From the NCBI RefSeq assembly GCF_030252185.1, contig NZ_CP126970.1:310001-374000 (forward strand): a stretch of DNA of 64,000 nucleotides, in the 5' to 3' direction. Positions within the stretch are counted from its first letter, which is position 1, and the number at the start of each line of letters is the position of its first letter. The position numbers and the translations under genes are program-made. The notes below the pieces were generated by a model, which did not search any database, was not told the DNA's origin, and saw only the letters and a list, made by a program, of their open reading frames with translations. Shown one piece after another: positions 1 to 9,737 of this stretch. This DNA is from Corynebacterium suedekumii (GTDB lineage Bacteria > Actinomycetota > Actinomycetes > Mycobacteriales > Mycobacteriaceae).

Positions 1-304
1 TGCCCTTGTGGATGTGCTCGTGCCCGGCCAGGGCGTTGAACTCCTCGATCCGCGCCTTGACGTCGTGGCGGGTGACCCGCTCACGGGCGGCGATGGAGAC
101 GAGGTCGACCCGGTCGATGACATCCTCGTAGGCGGTGATCGCCTCGGCGGGGATGTCCACGCCCAGATCCTTCTGCGCCTTCATCACGGCGATCCAGAGC
201 TGCCGCTCCAGGATGATCTTGTACTCCGGGCTCCACAGCTGGGTCAGCTCGGCGGAGGCGTAGCGGTTGGACAGGACGTTTGCGATCTTCACGTTATCGG
301 CCAC
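1..304 (-). CDS. purB: Adenylosuccinate lyase, N-terminal part (runs off the window)
   Basis: PurB catalyses two steps of purine synthesis: SAICAR to AICAR and adenylosuccinate to AMP. Only the first 101 codons are in the window. The translated start, with the segment NVLSNRYASAELTQLWSP, is the conserved N-terminus of actinobacterial PurB. The GTG at 302-304 (V-A-D-N-V-K) is chosen as start because the family motif begins about eight residues later and no better start lies upstream. It is the last gene of a leftward run with purD and an aminotransferase, which fits a purine cluster. The active-site regions lie outside the window. Confidence 0.85.
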   Translation of the reverse strand, partial: MADNVKIANVLSNRYASAELTQLWSPEYKIILERQLWIAVMKAQKDLGVDIPAEAITAYEDVIDRVDLVSIAARERVTRHDVKARIEEFNALAGHEHIHKG

Positions 305-323
305 GCCCTGATTATCGCACGAG

Positions 324-1496
324 TCACCGACCGAGATATGCACCGAGCCTGCGGCAGGCCTCCCGGGTCTGATCCTCCGGTGCGCACAGGGACAGGCGGA
401 CCCACTGGTGGCCGTGGACGGGGTCGAAGTCGATGCCGGGGGCGAAGGCCACGCCGATGGCGTCGACGAGCTCGTGGCACCAGGCCTCGGAGTCGTCGGT
501 GACGTCGGAGACATCGAGCCAGAAGTACAGGCCGCCGTCGGGTTCGGCGAAGCGGGTGAACCCGATCTTCGGCAGTTCCTCCAGCAGGGCGCGGCGGGCG
601 GCGGCGTAGTGGGTGATATGGCCGTCGAGTTCGGCACGCGCCGCCGCGGAGAAGGCGGCCCGGCCAGCGACCTGGGAGATCGCCGGGGCACACAGGGCGA
701 GGGAGGCCTGCAGGTTCTCCACCGGGGTGAGCAGTTCGTCGGGGAGGATGAGCCAGCCGATGCGCCAGCCGGTCATGGAGTAGTACTTCGACAGGGTGCC
801 TACGACGATGGCCCGGTCGGAGAACTGCCGGGCGGTGGCCAGGGGGCGGCCGAAGCTCATGCCGTGGTAGTCCTCGTCCGAGATGAGCACGGCGCCGTTG
901 TCCTCACACCACCGTGCGATGCGCTCGAGTTCGGCCGGGTCGATGATGGTGCCCGACGGGTTGCCCGGGGAGGTGACGATGACGGCCTTCGGCTTGTCCT
1001 CCACCGGCAGGGCATCGAGCATGGCGGCGGTGGGCTGGAAGCGGGTGGACTCGTCGCAGACGAGGTCGACGACGCGGGCGCCGAGGGACTCGAGGATGTT
1101 GCGGTAGGCCGGGTAGCCGGGGCAGGACAGGGCGACGGTGTCCCCGTGGTCGAGCACGGCGAGGAAGGAGGCGACGAAACCGCCGGAGGAGCCGGTGGTG
1201 ATGACGACGTTGTCGGCGGAGGTCTCCACCCCGTACGTCGAGGAGTGCCACGACGCGACCGTCTCCCGGAGGTCCCGGTCGCCGACGACCTCGGTGTAGC
1301 CGAGGGTGGAGGCGTGCAGGGACGCCTCGGCCGCCTCGAGTACCGCGCCCGGCGCGCCCGTGGTGGGCTGTCCGGCGCAGAGCATGATGGTGTCCTTGCC
1401 CTCGCGGCGGCGCCGGTGCACGATGTCGAGCATCTGCATGACGCGGAAGGGCTGGACCTGGCCCCGTTGGCTGACGATCCCGCTCATGAGTGTCAC
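324..1496 (-). CDS. PLP-dependent class I/II aminotransferase
   Basis: This is a fold-type I aminotransferase of 390 residues, a normal length for the family. The pyridoxal-phosphate lysine lies in [15 protein letters not shown], the cofactor-binding Asp/Tyr region in [11 protein letters not shown], and SPGNPSGT is the conserved Asn-Pro motif. It resembles the AspC-like aminotransferases found between purD and purB in corynebacteria; the substrate (aspartate or another amino acid) cannot be read from sequence. The GTG at 1494-1496 overlaps the purD stop and has an AAGGA site upstream, so translation is probably coupled. An ATG at 1487 is the alternative start. Confidence 0.85.
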   Translation of the reverse strand: MTLMSGIVSQRGQVQPFRVMQMLDIVHRRRREGKDTIMLCAGQPTTGAPGAVLEAAEASLHASTLGYTEVVGDRDLRETVASWHSSTYGVETSADNVVITTGSSGGFVASFLAVLDHGDTVALSCPGYPAYRNILESLGARVVDLVCDESTRFQPTAAMLDALPVEDKPKAVIVTSPGNPSGTIIDPAELERIARWCEDNGAVLISDEDYHGMSFGRPLATARQFSDRAIVVGTLSKYYSMTGWRIGWLILPDELLTPVENLQASLALCAPAISQVAGRAAFSAAARAELDGHITHYAAARRALLEELPKIGFTRFAEPDGGLYFWLDVSDVTDDSEAWCHELVDAIGVAFAPGIDFDPVHGHQWVRLSLCAPEDQTREACRRLGAYLGR

Positions 1497-2770
1497 AGCG
1501 TGATCCTTCCCTCCACCGCGGGCAGGGCGATGTCGGTGCGGTAGAAGGAGCCGTCGAGGTCGATCTCCGCGATGGTGGCGTAGGCGTCCTCGCGAGCCGC
1601 CGCCAACGTCGGGCCGACGCCGAGGATGTTGAGCACGCGGCCGCCGGCGGAGACCAGGTCGCCGGAGTCGGTGCGGGAGGTGCCGGCGTGGAGGACCTTC
1701 GCGGCGTCGTCAAGCATGTCGCCGGTGATGACGTCGCCGGTGCGCGGGGACGCCGGGTAGTCGGCGGCGGCCAGCACCACGGTCAGGGCGTAGGCGTCGC
1801 GCCAGGCCAGGGGCGGGTGGGAGGCGAGGGTGCCGGAGGCGACGGCGTCGAGAAGCCCGGCGAGCGGGGTCTCCAGCAGGGCGAGGACGGCCTGGGTCTC
1901 CGGGTCACCGAAGCGGGCGTTGAACTCGACGACGCTCGGGCCGTCCGCACCCCAGGCCAGGCCGGCGTAGAGCAGCCCGGAGTAGGGGGTGCCGCGGCGC
2001 ACCATCTCCTTCGCCACGGGGACGCACACCTCGTCGACGATCCGCTGGACACCGTCGGCGGGCAGCCACGGCAGCGGGGTGTAGGCGCCCATGCCGCCGG
2101 TGTTGGGGCCCTCGTCGTTGTCGTGGGCGCGCTTGTGGTCCTGGGCGGGCAGCAGCGGGACGACGGTCTCGCCGTCGACGAGGCAGAACAGGGAGACCTC
2201 GGGGCCGTCGAGGAAGGACTCGAGCAGCACGGGATTGCCCAGCTCGTGGACGGCGGCGACGTGCGCCAGGGCGGCCTCCCGTTCGGGGGTGACCACGACT
2301 CCCTTGCCGCCGGCCAGGCCGTCGTCCTTGACCACCCAGGTCGGGCCGAAGCGGTCGAGGGCGGCCTCGATCTCGGCCGGGTCGGCGCCGGGGAGGAGCT
2401 GTTCGGCTCGCGCGGTTGCCACGCCGGCGGCTTCCATGACCTCCTTGGCGAACTTCTTCGACCCCTCCAGCTGCGCCGCCTGCCGGCCCGGGCCGAAGAC
2501 CCGGATGCCGGCGTCGCGCAGGGCGTCGGCTACGCCCGCGACCAGCGGGATCTCCGGGCCGATGACCACCAGGTCTGCCGCGATGTCGCGGGCGAGCGCC
2601 ACCATGGCGTCCGCGTCGTCGACCTTCCCGGCGTCCGCGTGGACGGTGGCCAGGCCCGCCATGCCGGCGTTGCCGGGCGTGACGTGGAGGTCGGTGGTGG
2701 CGGGGTCGGCGGCGAGCCCCTTGAGCAGGGCGTGCTCGCGGCCGCCCGATCCGATGACGAGAATGCGCAT
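1493..2770 (-). CDS. purD: Phosphoribosylamine-glycine ligase
   Basis: PurD makes GAR from phosphoribosylamine, glycine and ATP in de novo purine synthesis. The 425-residue protein opens with [16 protein letters not shown], the PurD signature, and contains the ATP-grasp region ([13 protein letters not shown], about residue 150) and the metal-binding [11 protein letters not shown]. The start at 2770 gives the standard N-terminus. The ATG lies 8 bases after a TACTAT box, so the transcript may be leaderless. The stop overlaps the start of the aminotransferase gene. Confidence 0.95.
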   Translation of the reverse strand: MRILVIGSGGREHALLKGLAADPATTDLHVTPGNAGMAGLATVHADAGKVDDADAMVALARDIAADLVVIGPEIPLVAGVADALRDAGIRVFGPGRQAAQLEGSKKFAKEVMEAAGVATARAEQLLPGADPAEIEAALDRFGPTWVVKDDGLAGGKGVVVTPEREAALAHVAAVHELGNPVLLESFLDGPEVSLFCLVDGETVVPLLPAQDHKRAHDNDEGPNTGGMGAYTPLPWLPADGVQRIVDEVCVPVAKEMVRRGTPYSGLLYAGLAWGADGPSVVEFNARFGDPETQAVLALLETPLAGLLDAVASGTLASHPPLAWRDAYALTVVLAAADYPASPRTGDVITGDMLDDAAKVLHAGTSRTDSGDLVSAGGRVLNILGVGPTLAAAREDAYATIAEIDLDGSFYRTDIALPAVEGRITL

Positions 2771-2801
2771 GGCTCTAGATAGTAGAGGTAGCCTGGCGGG
2801 C
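2771..2801. promoter_or_regulatory. 31-bp divergent promoter region between purD and the HIT gene
   Basis: Only 31 bases separate two divergent start codons. On the minus strand TACTAT ends 8 bases before the purD ATG. On the plus strand TAGCCT ends 7 bases before the HIT ATG. Both look like -10 boxes of leaderless promoters, which are frequent in Corynebacterium. No Shine-Dalgarno sequence is visible for either gene. The assignment rests on pattern only. Confidence 0.4.
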
Positions 2802-3227
2802 ATGAGTAGCGTGTTCACCAAGATCATCAACGGCGAGCTCCCCGGCCGCTTCGTCTACCGCGACGACACGGTGGTGGCGTTCCTGTCCATCGAACCCCTC
2901 CGGTACGGCCACGTCCTCGTCGTCCCCGTCGATGAGGTCGACCGCTGGACCGACCTCGACCCGAAGGTGTGGGGTGCCCTCAACGAGGTCGCGCAGAACA
3001 TCGGCCGGGCCGTCAAGGAGGCGTTCGACTCCTCCCGCGCCGGCTACATCATCGCCGGTTTCGATGTCCCCCACACCCACATCCACCTCTTCCCCACCGA
3101 CCAGATGGGCGAGTACGACTTCTCCCAGGCGATGGCGGCGGACGCCACCGACCCGGCGACGATGGACGACGCCGCGGCACGGATCCGCGCGATCCTGGAG
3201 ACCGACGAGTCCGGGTACCCCATCTAG
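2802..3227 (+). CDS. HIT-family nucleotide hydrolase
   Basis: This 141-residue protein is a histidine-triad (HIT) hydrolase acting on nucleoside phosphoramidate- or AppA-type substrates. The catalytic triad motif HTHIHLF is at about residues 93-99, and the N-terminal [17 protein letters not shown] is typical of the Hint branch. Length is standard. It is divergent from purD and is followed after 4 bases by an alpha/beta hydrolase gene, so the two probably form an operon. Confidence 0.9.
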   Translation: MSSVFTKIINGELPGRFVYRDDTVVAFLSIEPLRYGHVLVVPVDEVDRWTDLDPKVWGALNEVAQNIGRAVKEAFDSSRAGYIIAGFDVPHTHIHLFPTDQMGEYDFSQAMAADATDPATMDDAAARIRAILETDESGYPI

Positions 3228-3231
3228 GCCG

Positions 3232-3849
3232 ATGAGCCTGCTGCGCTGGGTGCCCCACCGCGGGCACCTGCCGGAGCTGCCCGCGCTGCCCGGCACCCCG
3301 GTCGTGCTCCTGCACGGCCTGCTCGGCTCGCCCGGCAACTTCGAGCTCACCGCCCGCGCGCTCATCGCGGCCGGCATACCCGTCATCGCCCCGGAGTACG
3401 GGCTCCGTGGCACCGTCCCCGTGGAACGTTCCCTCACCGAGCTTGTCGACGCCCTCTCGCCCCACCTCAGCTCCCCCCTCGACATGGTGGGTCACTCCCT
3501 CGGCGGGCTCCTGGGGCTGCGCCTGGCCCGTCAGTTCCCCGGCTCGGTGCGCACCCTCGTCGGGGTGGGTGCCGCCTTCCGGGGCCTGCCCGCCCCGCGC
3601 AACCCGGTGGTACGCCGGGGCATCGGCACCGTCATGGGCCGCGGTGCCCTCGACCTGCTCACTCCTGAACCCTGGGCGGCGGAGGTCCCCGCCGGCACCC
3701 GGGTGGTCTCGATCATCTCGGACGCGGACCGGATCGTGCCGCGCGAATCCTCCGACCTCGGCGAGGTCGTCGAGGTCCGCGGCGTGCGCCACGAGTACCT
3801 GCCGAGCCTGGCCCGGGAGATCAGCGCCGCGCTGGCGTGGACCCCGTGA
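3232..3849 (+). CDS. Alpha/beta hydrolase (lipase or acyltransferase type)
   Basis: A 205-residue alpha/beta-fold hydrolase. The oxyanion-hole strand is VVLLHGLLGSPGNFE (about residues 22-36) and the nucleophile elbow is GHSLGG. A late Asp (DADRIVP) and His (VRHEYLP) complete a likely triad. No signal peptide is seen. The gene follows the HIT gene by 4 bases and its 3' end overlaps the convergent sensor-kinase gene by 29 bases. Substrate is unknown. Confidence 0.8.
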   Translation: MSLLRWVPHRGHLPELPALPGTPVVLLHGLLGSPGNFELTARALIAAGIPVIAPEYGLRGTVPVERSLTELVDALSPHLSSPLDMVGHSLGGLLGLRLARQFPGSVRTLVGVGAAFRGLPAPRNPVVRRGIGTVMGRGALDLLTPEPWAAEVPAGTRVVSIISDADRIVPRESSDLGEVVEVRGVRHEYLPSLAREISAALAWTP

Positions 3850-5299
3850 CATGGTCGGTGCCCTGGTCGGGCAGCCGGACCGTGAACGTGGTGCCCTCCC
3901 CCACCGCCGAATCGACGGTGATGGACCCGCCGTGGGATTCGACGAGGGTGCGCACGATCGCCAGGCCCAGCCCGGAGCCGCCGGAGGCGCGTGAGCGTGA
4001 CGAGTCCTCCCGGTAGAACCGCTCGAAGATGTGGCTGGTCACCTCCGGCGACATGCCGCGGCCGTCGTCCGCGACCCGGGTGACCACGTCATCGCCCTCG
4101 CGGGTGAGCGTGACGGTGACCTTCGCGTCCGGCCCGCCGTGGGTCAACCCGTTGGAGATGAGGTTGAGCAGCACCTGGTGCAGGCGGGCGGGATCACCGT
4201 CGACGACCGGCACACAGGAGGTCCCGTTGACCACCTCGACGGCCCGGCCCGGGAAGGCGGCCCGGGCGGAGCTGGCCACTGACAGGGACAGCTCGAGCAG
4301 GTCGACCGGCTTCTTGTCCAGACGTGCCCCTTCGGCACGGGTCAGCGCCAGCAGGTCCTCGACGAGCAGGCTCATCCGCCGGGACTCGTCGTCGATCTTG
4401 GTCAGGACCATGTCGACGTTGTCGGTCGCCCCCGAACGGTAGAGCTCGGTGTAACCGCGGACCGAGGTCAGCGGGGTGCGCAGCTCGTGGGAGGCGTCGC
4501 CGACGAAGCGGCGCATCTGCTCCTCCTTGTCCCGGGCGGTCTCCACGGACTCCTGCAGCTGCCCGAGCATGGAGTTGAGCGCGTGTGCGAGCTGGCCGAC
4601 CTCGGTCTCCCGCGGCCACTGCGGGACACGGCGGTCGAGGTCGCCGCCGGCGATCTCCCCGGCGGTGCGCTCGACCTCGCGCAACGGTGCCATGGCCCGG
4701 CGGATGAAGTAGTAGCCGAGCAGGGCCAGCACCGCGAGGACGAGGACGCTGATGACCACCTGGATCAGTGCCAGGCCGACGAGCAGGGTGCGTTCCCGGT
4801 CGAGGGTCTTGGCCACGACGGTGGTGACCTCGCCCTCACGGTGGGAGATCACCCGCCACATCATCGGTGCATCGCCGTCCGAGGGGACGGTGACGGGTGG
4901 ACCGCCGACGACGACGGTGTCCAGCCGGGGCAGCGTGCCCGGGTCGTTGAACACCACGCTGGAGCCGTCGGCGAAGATCTTGATCACCACGTAGTCCGTC
5001 GGGGGACGCGACGCCCGGTCGGTGTTGAAGATCCGGTCATTGCGGGCCCAGCCGCCGAGGGAGTTGACCAGATCCTCGTCGACCCGGGAGTACATGACCT
5101 CCCGCATGATCGACGACACCGCCACCGAGGACGCCGCCAGCCCGATGCCGGAGACGAGCACGATGATGATGACCAGCCAGGTGCGCAGCGGCATCGACTT
5201 CACACCGGCCGGCTGGACCGGTTCCTCCGGTGCCGCCGGTGCGGAGTACGGATTGGCCCGGACCTCCCGGGCCGGTTCCGGATAGGGGGGCAGATTCAC
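3821..5299 (-). CDS. phoS: Sensor histidine kinase, PhoS-like
   Basis: A membrane sensor kinase of 492 residues. A proline-rich cytoplasmic N-terminus is followed by TM1 (WLVIIIVLVSGIGLAAS, about 41-57), an extracytoplasmic sensor domain of about 115 residues, TM2 (about 178-198), HAMP, the HisKA box with GDASHELRTPLTSVRG (phospho-His near 270) and a HATPase domain with DDGRGM and SGLGLAI. The GTG start overlaps the response-regulator stop (GTGA). Position beside purD and upstream of the TipA/pqo genes matches the phosphate-starvation pair PhoRS of C. glutamicum as I recall it. The name is an inference from synteny and architecture. Confidence 0.75.
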   Translation of the reverse strand: MNLPPYPEPAREVRANPYSAPAAPEEPVQPAGVKSMPLRTWLVIIIVLVSGIGLAASSVAVSSIMREVMYSRVDEDLVNSLGGWARNDRIFNTDRASRPPTDYVVIKIFADGSSVVFNDPGTLPRLDTVVVGGPPVTVPSDGDAPMMWRVISHREGEVTTVVAKTLDRERTLLVGLALIQVVISVLVLAVLALLGYYFIRRAMAPLREVERTAGEIAGGDLDRRVPQWPRETEVGQLAHALNSMLGQLQESVETARDKEEQMRRFVGDASHELRTPLTSVRGYTELYRSGATDNVDMVLTKIDDESRRMSLLVEDLLALTRAEGARLDKKPVDLLELSLSVASSARAAFPGRAVEVVNGTSCVPVVDGDPARLHQVLLNLISNGLTHGGPDAKVTVTLTREGDDVVTRVADDGRGMSPEVTSHIFERFYREDSSRSRASGGSGLGLAIVRTLVESHGGSITVDSAVGEGTTFTVRLPDQGTDHVTGSTPARR

Positions 5300-6021
5300 T
5301 GGCGCGGGGTCCGGAGGACGTAACCGACGCCCCGGACCGTCTGGATCAACGGGACGTCACCGGTGTCGATCTTCCGGCGCAGGTAGGAGATGTAGGACTC
5401 GACGACGTTGCCGTCGCCACCGAAGTCGTAGTGCCACACGTTGTCGAGGATCTTCGACTTCGACAGCACGACCTCCGCGTTGAGCATGAGGTAGCGCAGG
5501 AGGTTGAACTCCGTGGGCGAGAGCTCGACGATCCGGCCCGCCTTGGTCACCTCGTGGGTCTCGTCATTGAGGGTGAGGTCGGCGTAGCTGATCGTGGCGT
5601 CCTCCGGCGACTCGTCGAGCGCATGCCCACGCCGCAGGATCACCCGCAGCCGGGTGATCACCTCCTCGAGGGAGAACGGCTTGGTCACGTAGTCGTCCGC
5701 ACCGATGGTGAGCCCGTGGATGCGGTGCTCCACGGCGTCCTTGGCGGTCAGGTACAGCACGGGGCCGTCGAGCCCCTCGGAGCGGAGCTTCGACAGCAGC
5801 TCGAAGCCGTCCATGCCCGGCATCATCACATCGAGGATGTAGGCGTCAGGGTTGAACTCGCGGGCGATCCGCATGGCCTCGGTGCCGGAGTCGGCGGTGC
5901 GTACGTCGAAGCCCTGGAACTTCAGGCTCACGGTGAGCAGCTCCACGATGTTCGGCTCATCGTCGACGACCAGGACCTTCACGTCCCGGTCGGCGGAGTG
6001 GGGATCATTCTTGGGGTCCAT
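5296..6021 (-). CDS. phoR: OmpR-family response regulator, PhoR-like
   Basis: A 241-residue response regulator. The receiver domain has the acidic pair in LVVDDEPN, the phospho-acceptor Asp in YILDVMMPGMDGF (near residue 60), the Thr in YLTAKD and the Lys in VTKPFS. The C-terminal winged helix carries LSPTEFNLLRYLM and YISYLRRKID, typical of OmpR/PhoB DNA binding. It is the first gene of the pair, coupled to the kinase by GTGA. It would regulate phosphate-starvation genes if the PhoR assignment is right. Confidence 0.78.
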   Translation of the reverse strand: MDPKNDPHSADRDVKVLVVDDEPNIVELLTVSLKFQGFDVRTADSGTEAMRIAREFNPDAYILDVMMPGMDGFELLSKLRSEGLDGPVLYLTAKDAVEHRIHGLTIGADDYVTKPFSLEEVITRLRVILRRGHALDESPEDATISYADLTLNDETHEVTKAGRIVELSPTEFNLLRYLMLNAEVVLSKSKILDNVWHYDFGGDGNVVESYISYLRRKIDTGDVPLIQTVRGVGYVLRTPRQ

Positions 6022-6119
6022 AGTCCATCACTTTCCGGTGTCAGTGCCCACGAGTCAACTCCCCGGCTCTACGATCCCGCTGGGCAGAGTCTGAGAGTTG
6101 CCTGGACTTGTGGACCACC

Positions 6120-6878
6120 CTAGGACCACTGCACGTTCGCCAGGTCCACCCCCTCCTTCTCGGCCTGTGCCTCGATGAGGGTGAGCAGGTAGTCAGCGTG
6201 CCCCTGGTAGGTGGCGTTGAAGCGCTCGTCGCAGGTGTACATCCGCGCCAGCAGCACCTGCTTCTCCGCGGTCACCTCATAGAACTGGCCGATGCTCTCC
6301 CGGTGCTTGGCGACGATCGCCTCCGCCTCCGCCGAGCCGGGTGCCACGCCGCGCTCCGCGGCGTCGACAAGCGTGGCCACGAAGCCGTCCTGGTCGTCCT
6401 TGACCTGCTGCCAGTCGGCCCTGGTCATGTTCTTCTGCCGGGCCTGGGACTGCTCCCACTCCGGGGTGTCCCCCCAGCGCTCCTCGGCCTCCTGCTGGTA
6501 GCCCGGCCATTCCTCGCCGAAGAGCTCAACCTTCTCGTTCATGGACATGGTGTCCCCTCCTTCCAGGAGGTCATCGACTGCCCGGACCATCCGGTGCAGG
6601 TGACCGATCCGTTCCACCAGCACCTCCCGCTGCCGCCGGAGCCGCTCGGCGGCGGTGCCGGGGGCGTCGAGAAGCTCCCCGATCTCCTTGAGCGGCACGC
6701 CCGCCTCGCGGTAGACGAGGATCTGCAGCGCCCGCTCCAGGTCATCGTCGGTGTAGAGGCGGTGATCGGACCACGTGCGCCACGTGGGCACGAGAAGGCC
6801 GATCTGGTCCCAGTGCCGCAGCGTGCGGGTGGTGACGTGGAGGATGTCGGCGGCCTCGCCGATGGAATAGTCGGTCAC
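6120..6878 (-). CDS. MerR-family regulator with TipAS-type C-terminal domain
   Basis: A 252-residue TipA-like regulator. The N-terminal MerR winged helix (YSIGEAADILHVTTRTLRHWD) is followed by a coiled coil and a C-terminal TipAS domain with YQQEAEERWGDT, the drug-binding fold of TipA. The GTG at 6876-6878 is preferred because it places VTDYSIGE at the normal MerR N-terminus. It sits downstream of pqo and the PLP gene. A palindrome lies just upstream and may be its operator. A second TipA-like gene, with a frameshift, lies at 40819-41584. Confidence 0.82.
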   Translation of the reverse strand: MTDYSIGEAADILHVTTRTLRHWDQIGLLVPTWRTWSDHRLYTDDDLERALQILVYREAGVPLKEIGELLDAPGTAAERLRRQREVLVERIGHLHRMVRAVDDLLEGGDTMSMNEKVELFGEEWPGYQQEAEERWGDTPEWEQSQARQKNMTRADWQQVKDDQDGFVATLVDAAERGVAPGSAEAEAIVAKHRESIGQFYEVTAEKQVLLARMYTCDERFNATYQGHADYLLTLIEAQAEKEGVDLANVQWS

Positions 6879-6895
6879 GGGTACCAGTGTGGCTG

Positions 6896-6910
6896 TTGAC
6901 GCAGCGTCAA
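6896..6910. promoter_or_regulatory. Palindromic operator candidate for the TipA-like regulator
   Basis: TTGACGCAGCGTCAA is a perfect 7+1+7 palindrome ending 18 bases before the GTG of the MerR/TipA gene. Its TTGACG half could also serve as the -35 element, with the palindrome in the spacer, the classic MerR operator layout. No convincing -10 at 18-19 bp was found beyond TGGTAC. Autoregulation is therefore an inference. Confidence 0.45.
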
Positions 6911-6935
6911 GCACAAGGGCAGGGGCGATTGCCCC

Positions 6936-7946
6936 CTAGTTCATGCCCCGCGCCGCCACGGCCCAGCGGGAACCGTCGGACACCTCGACCTCGTCGACGA
7001 GGTTGAGCACCGGGCACACGTGGTTGGGCACGACGTCGAGTTCCACGCCGATCGACGGCAGCGCCTCCCCTTCCGGCCAGACGATCGTGCCGTGGTGCTC
7101 GGACACGGCGGTGATCCGGGCCTCCGGCACAGCCATGACGCGGCCGAAGCCGGTAGCCCAGGCGGGGCGGTCGGAGCCGAGGATCTTGGAGCCGGCGTCG
7201 ACGATGAGCTGGTGGAGATCGTCCCGCCGGGAGACCACCCGGGTACGGATACTCAGGGCGATGTCCTCCCATCCGCAGGTGCCCAGTTCGAGTTGCTGGG
7301 CGTCGTTGAACACGTAGACGCCGGGGCGGACCTCGGTGACCACCGCCGGATCCGAGAGTCGGGCCGACGGGGTGGAGCCACCGGAGAGCACCGGGTCGGT
7401 CACGCCGAATGAGCGGAGCACCTCGCCCGCCGCCACCAGGGCAGCAGACTCGTCGGCGGCCGCCGCTGCCATCTGACCCGGCGCATAGGAGTGGCCGGGG
7501 AAGGTGAAGGCGCCGCGGAGATCCAGGCCCAGGGACAGTAGCCCGCGGGCCAGGTCCGCCACCGCGTCGACGGGGACGCCGGAGCGGTGGTGGCCGGAAT
7601 CGATCTCGATGAGGACGCTCAACGGGGCGTCGATACGCGCGAGGGCGCGTCCCGCGGTGAGGGAATCGCAGCCGACGGTCAGCCGCACCCGCCGGGCGAG
7701 GTCCGGCAGGCGCCGGTCGGCCCAGACCGGGTAGGCGATGAACAGGTCGTCGCAGACTTCGGCGAAGATCTCCGCCTCCCCGAGGGTGGCCACGGTCAGC
7801 CCGGTGGCCCCGGCGGCGAGCTGGAGGCGGGCGATCTCGGGGATCTTGTGCGTCTTCACGTGCGGGCGCAGCGGGATCGGCCCGGCCGCCATCGCCGAGA
7901 TGTTGGCGTGCAGCCGGTCGAGGTCGACGCGGACGACCGGGGTCAT
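6936..7946 (-). CDS. D-threonine aldolase / D-serine dehydratase-like PLP enzyme
   Basis: A 336-residue fold-type III PLP protein. The alanine-racemase-like N-terminal barrel has the cofactor lysine in RPHVKTHK (about residue 31). The C-terminal domain has PNHVCPVLN, whose His and Cys match the zinc ligands of eukaryotic-type D-serine dehydratase. The expected reaction is zinc- and PLP-dependent deamination of D-serine or aldol cleavage of D-threonine; which one is unknown. Its ATG follows the pqo stop codon directly, so it is in operon with pqo. Confidence 0.8.
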   Translation of the reverse strand: MTPVVRVDLDRLHANISAMAAGPIPLRPHVKTHKIPEIARLQLAAGATGLTVATLGEAEIFAEVCDDLFIAYPVWADRRLPDLARRVRLTVGCDSLTAGRALARIDAPLSVLIEIDSGHHRSGVPVDAVADLARGLLSLGLDLRGAFTFPGHSYAPGQMAAAAADESAALVAAGEVLRSFGVTDPVLSGGSTPSARLSDPAVVTEVRPGVYVFNDAQQLELGTCGWEDIALSIRTRVVSRRDDLHQLIVDAGSKILGSDRPAWATGFGRVMAVPEARITAVSEHHGTIVWPEGEALPSIGVELDVVPNHVCPVLNLVDEVEVSDGSRWAVAARGMN

Positions 7947-9701
7947 CTACGTGGTCTCGATGGTCGCCGCGGCCCCGATGTTGCGGAGGTTGGCGCGCGC
8001 GAGGCCGATCATCTTGCCCACACCGCCACCGAAGACGGAGCGGGTGGAGGCGCGGGTGAAACCGACGAGCATGTCCCAGGTGATCTCCGGCGGGATGGAC
8101 AGGGCGTCAGGGTCGGTCACCACGTCGACGAGCACGGGGCCGGGGCGGGCGAACGCCTCCTCCAGGCCCTTGCGCAGCTTCTTCGGGTCCTCGATGCGGA
8201 TCGCCTTGATGCCCACGGCCTCGGCGATGGCGGCGAAGTTGACCTCGTCATGGTCGGTACCGAAATCGGGCATGCCCGCCACGAGCATCTCCAGCTTGAC
8301 CATGCCGAGCGAGGAGTTGTTGAACACCACCGCCTTGACCGGCAGCTCGTGCTGTTTGACTGTGAGCAGCTCGCCCATGAGCATGCCCAGGCCGCCGTCG
8401 CCGGAGAAGGACACCACCTGGCGGTCCCGGTCGACGAACTGCGCGCCGATGGCGTGCGGAAGGGCGTTGGCCATGGTGCCGTGACGGAAGGAGCCGATCT
8501 CTTCCCGACGCCCGTTCGGCGTCAGGTAGCGCGCCGCCCACACGTTGCACATGCCGGTGTCGACGGTGAAGATCGCGTCATCGTCCGCGAGCTCGTCGAT
8601 GAGCGCGGCGACGTACTCCGGGTGGATGGGCTTCTTCTTCTCCACCTTCTTCGTGTACGCGTCGACGACGCCCTCGAGGATCTTCGCGTGGTTGCGCAGC
8701 TGGGTGTCCAGGAAGGAGCGGTCGGTCTTCTCCTCGATGTGGGGCAGGATGTTCTCGATCGTCGCGCCGACGTCGCCGACCACCGGGTACGTCACCGTGG
8801 TGCGGCGGCCGATGTGGGAGGCGTCGATGTCCACCTGGGCGACGTTGTCGCGTGGCAGGAACTCGGTGTACGGGAAGTCGGTGCCCAGCAGGATGAGGAG
8901 GTCGGCGTCGTGGGAGGCGTCATGGCAGGCGCCGTAGCCGAGCAGGCCGGACATGCCGACGTCGAAGGGGTTGTCGTACTGGATGTACATCTTGCCGCCG
9001 AACGCGTGCCCGATGGGGGACTTGATCTTCTCCGCCAGGGCGAGGACCTGTTCGCGGGCGTTTTTCACACCGGCGCCGCAGAACAGGGTGACAGTGTCGG
9101 CCTCGTTGATGGCCTCGACCAGGCGGGCAGCTTCCGCGGCGTCCGGGTAGACGGTCGGGCGACCGGTGGCGATGACGGAGTCGAGGAACATGTCCTCACC
9201 GGCGTCCGCCTCCGCCAGGTCACCGGGGATGACGAGGACGGACACGCCCTTGCCGGCCATGGTGGACTGGATGGCGTGGTGGAGGATGCGGGCACCCTGG
9301 TCCGGGGAGTTGACCATCTCGCAGTAGGCGGAGCACTCCTGGAAGATCATCTCCGGGTGGGTCTCCTGGAAATAGGATGACCCGATCTGCAGGCTGGGGA
9401 TGTGGGAGGCCAGGGCGAGGACCTTCGCGCCGTTGCGGTGGGCGTCGTACAGCCCCTGGATGAGGTGGGTGTTGCCGGGGCCGCAGGAGCCGGCGCACAC
9501 GGCCAGCCGGCCGGTGGTGAGGGATTCGGCGCCGGCCGCGAAGGCGGCGGCCTCCTCGTTGCGGACGTGGACCCACTCGATGGAGGAGTCGCGGATCGCG
9601 TCGACGATGGGGTTGAGGCTGTCGCCCACGACGCCGTAGATGCGTTCCACGCCCTGCTTCTCCAGGGTGGCGATGAGTTGCTCTGCGTAGTTGCGTGCCA
9701 T
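7947..9701 (-). CDS. pqo: Pyruvate:quinone oxidoreductase
   Basis: A TPP- and FAD-dependent enzyme of 584 residues that oxidises pyruvate to acetate and CO2 with a quinone acceptor at the membrane. The N-terminal pyrimidine-binding domain begins MARNYAEQLIATLEKQGVER and has the catalytic Glu in VRNEEAAAFAAG. The C-terminal TPP motif GDGGLGMLMGELLT is intact. Length and position next to a TipA-like gene and the CgmA-like exporter agree with C. glutamicum Pqo. The ATG at 9701 gives the family N-terminus. The upstream region contains the CgmR-like operator shared with the divergent transporter. Confidence 0.9.
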   Translation of the reverse strand: MARNYAEQLIATLEKQGVERIYGVVGDSLNPIVDAIRDSSIEWVHVRNEEAAAFAAGAESLTTGRLAVCAGSCGPGNTHLIQGLYDAHRNGAKVLALASHIPSLQIGSSYFQETHPEMIFQECSAYCEMVNSPDQGARILHHAIQSTMAGKGVSVLVIPGDLAEADAGEDMFLDSVIATGRPTVYPDAAEAARLVEAINEADTVTLFCGAGVKNAREQVLALAEKIKSPIGHAFGGKMYIQYDNPFDVGMSGLLGYGACHDASHDADLLILLGTDFPYTEFLPRDNVAQVDIDASHIGRRTTVTYPVVGDVGATIENILPHIEEKTDRSFLDTQLRNHAKILEGVVDAYTKKVEKKKPIHPEYVAALIDELADDDAIFTVDTGMCNVWAARYLTPNGRREEIGSFRHGTMANALPHAIGAQFVDRDRQVVSFSGDGGLGMLMGELLTVKQHELPVKAVVFNNSSLGMVKLEMLVAGMPDFGTDHDEVNFAAIAEAVGIKAIRIEDPKKLRKGLEEAFARPGPVLVDVVTDPDALSIPPEITWDMLVGFTRASTRSVFGGGVGKMIGLARANLRNIGAAATIETT

Positions 9702-9737
9702 GACCACAACCGTACTCGCGTACCCCGACACCGGCTT

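Noticed and set aside
408..1544. Plus-strand open frame opposite the aminotransferase
   Set aside because: Gly/Asp/Val-rich antisense frame without motifs; the minus-strand gene is clear.
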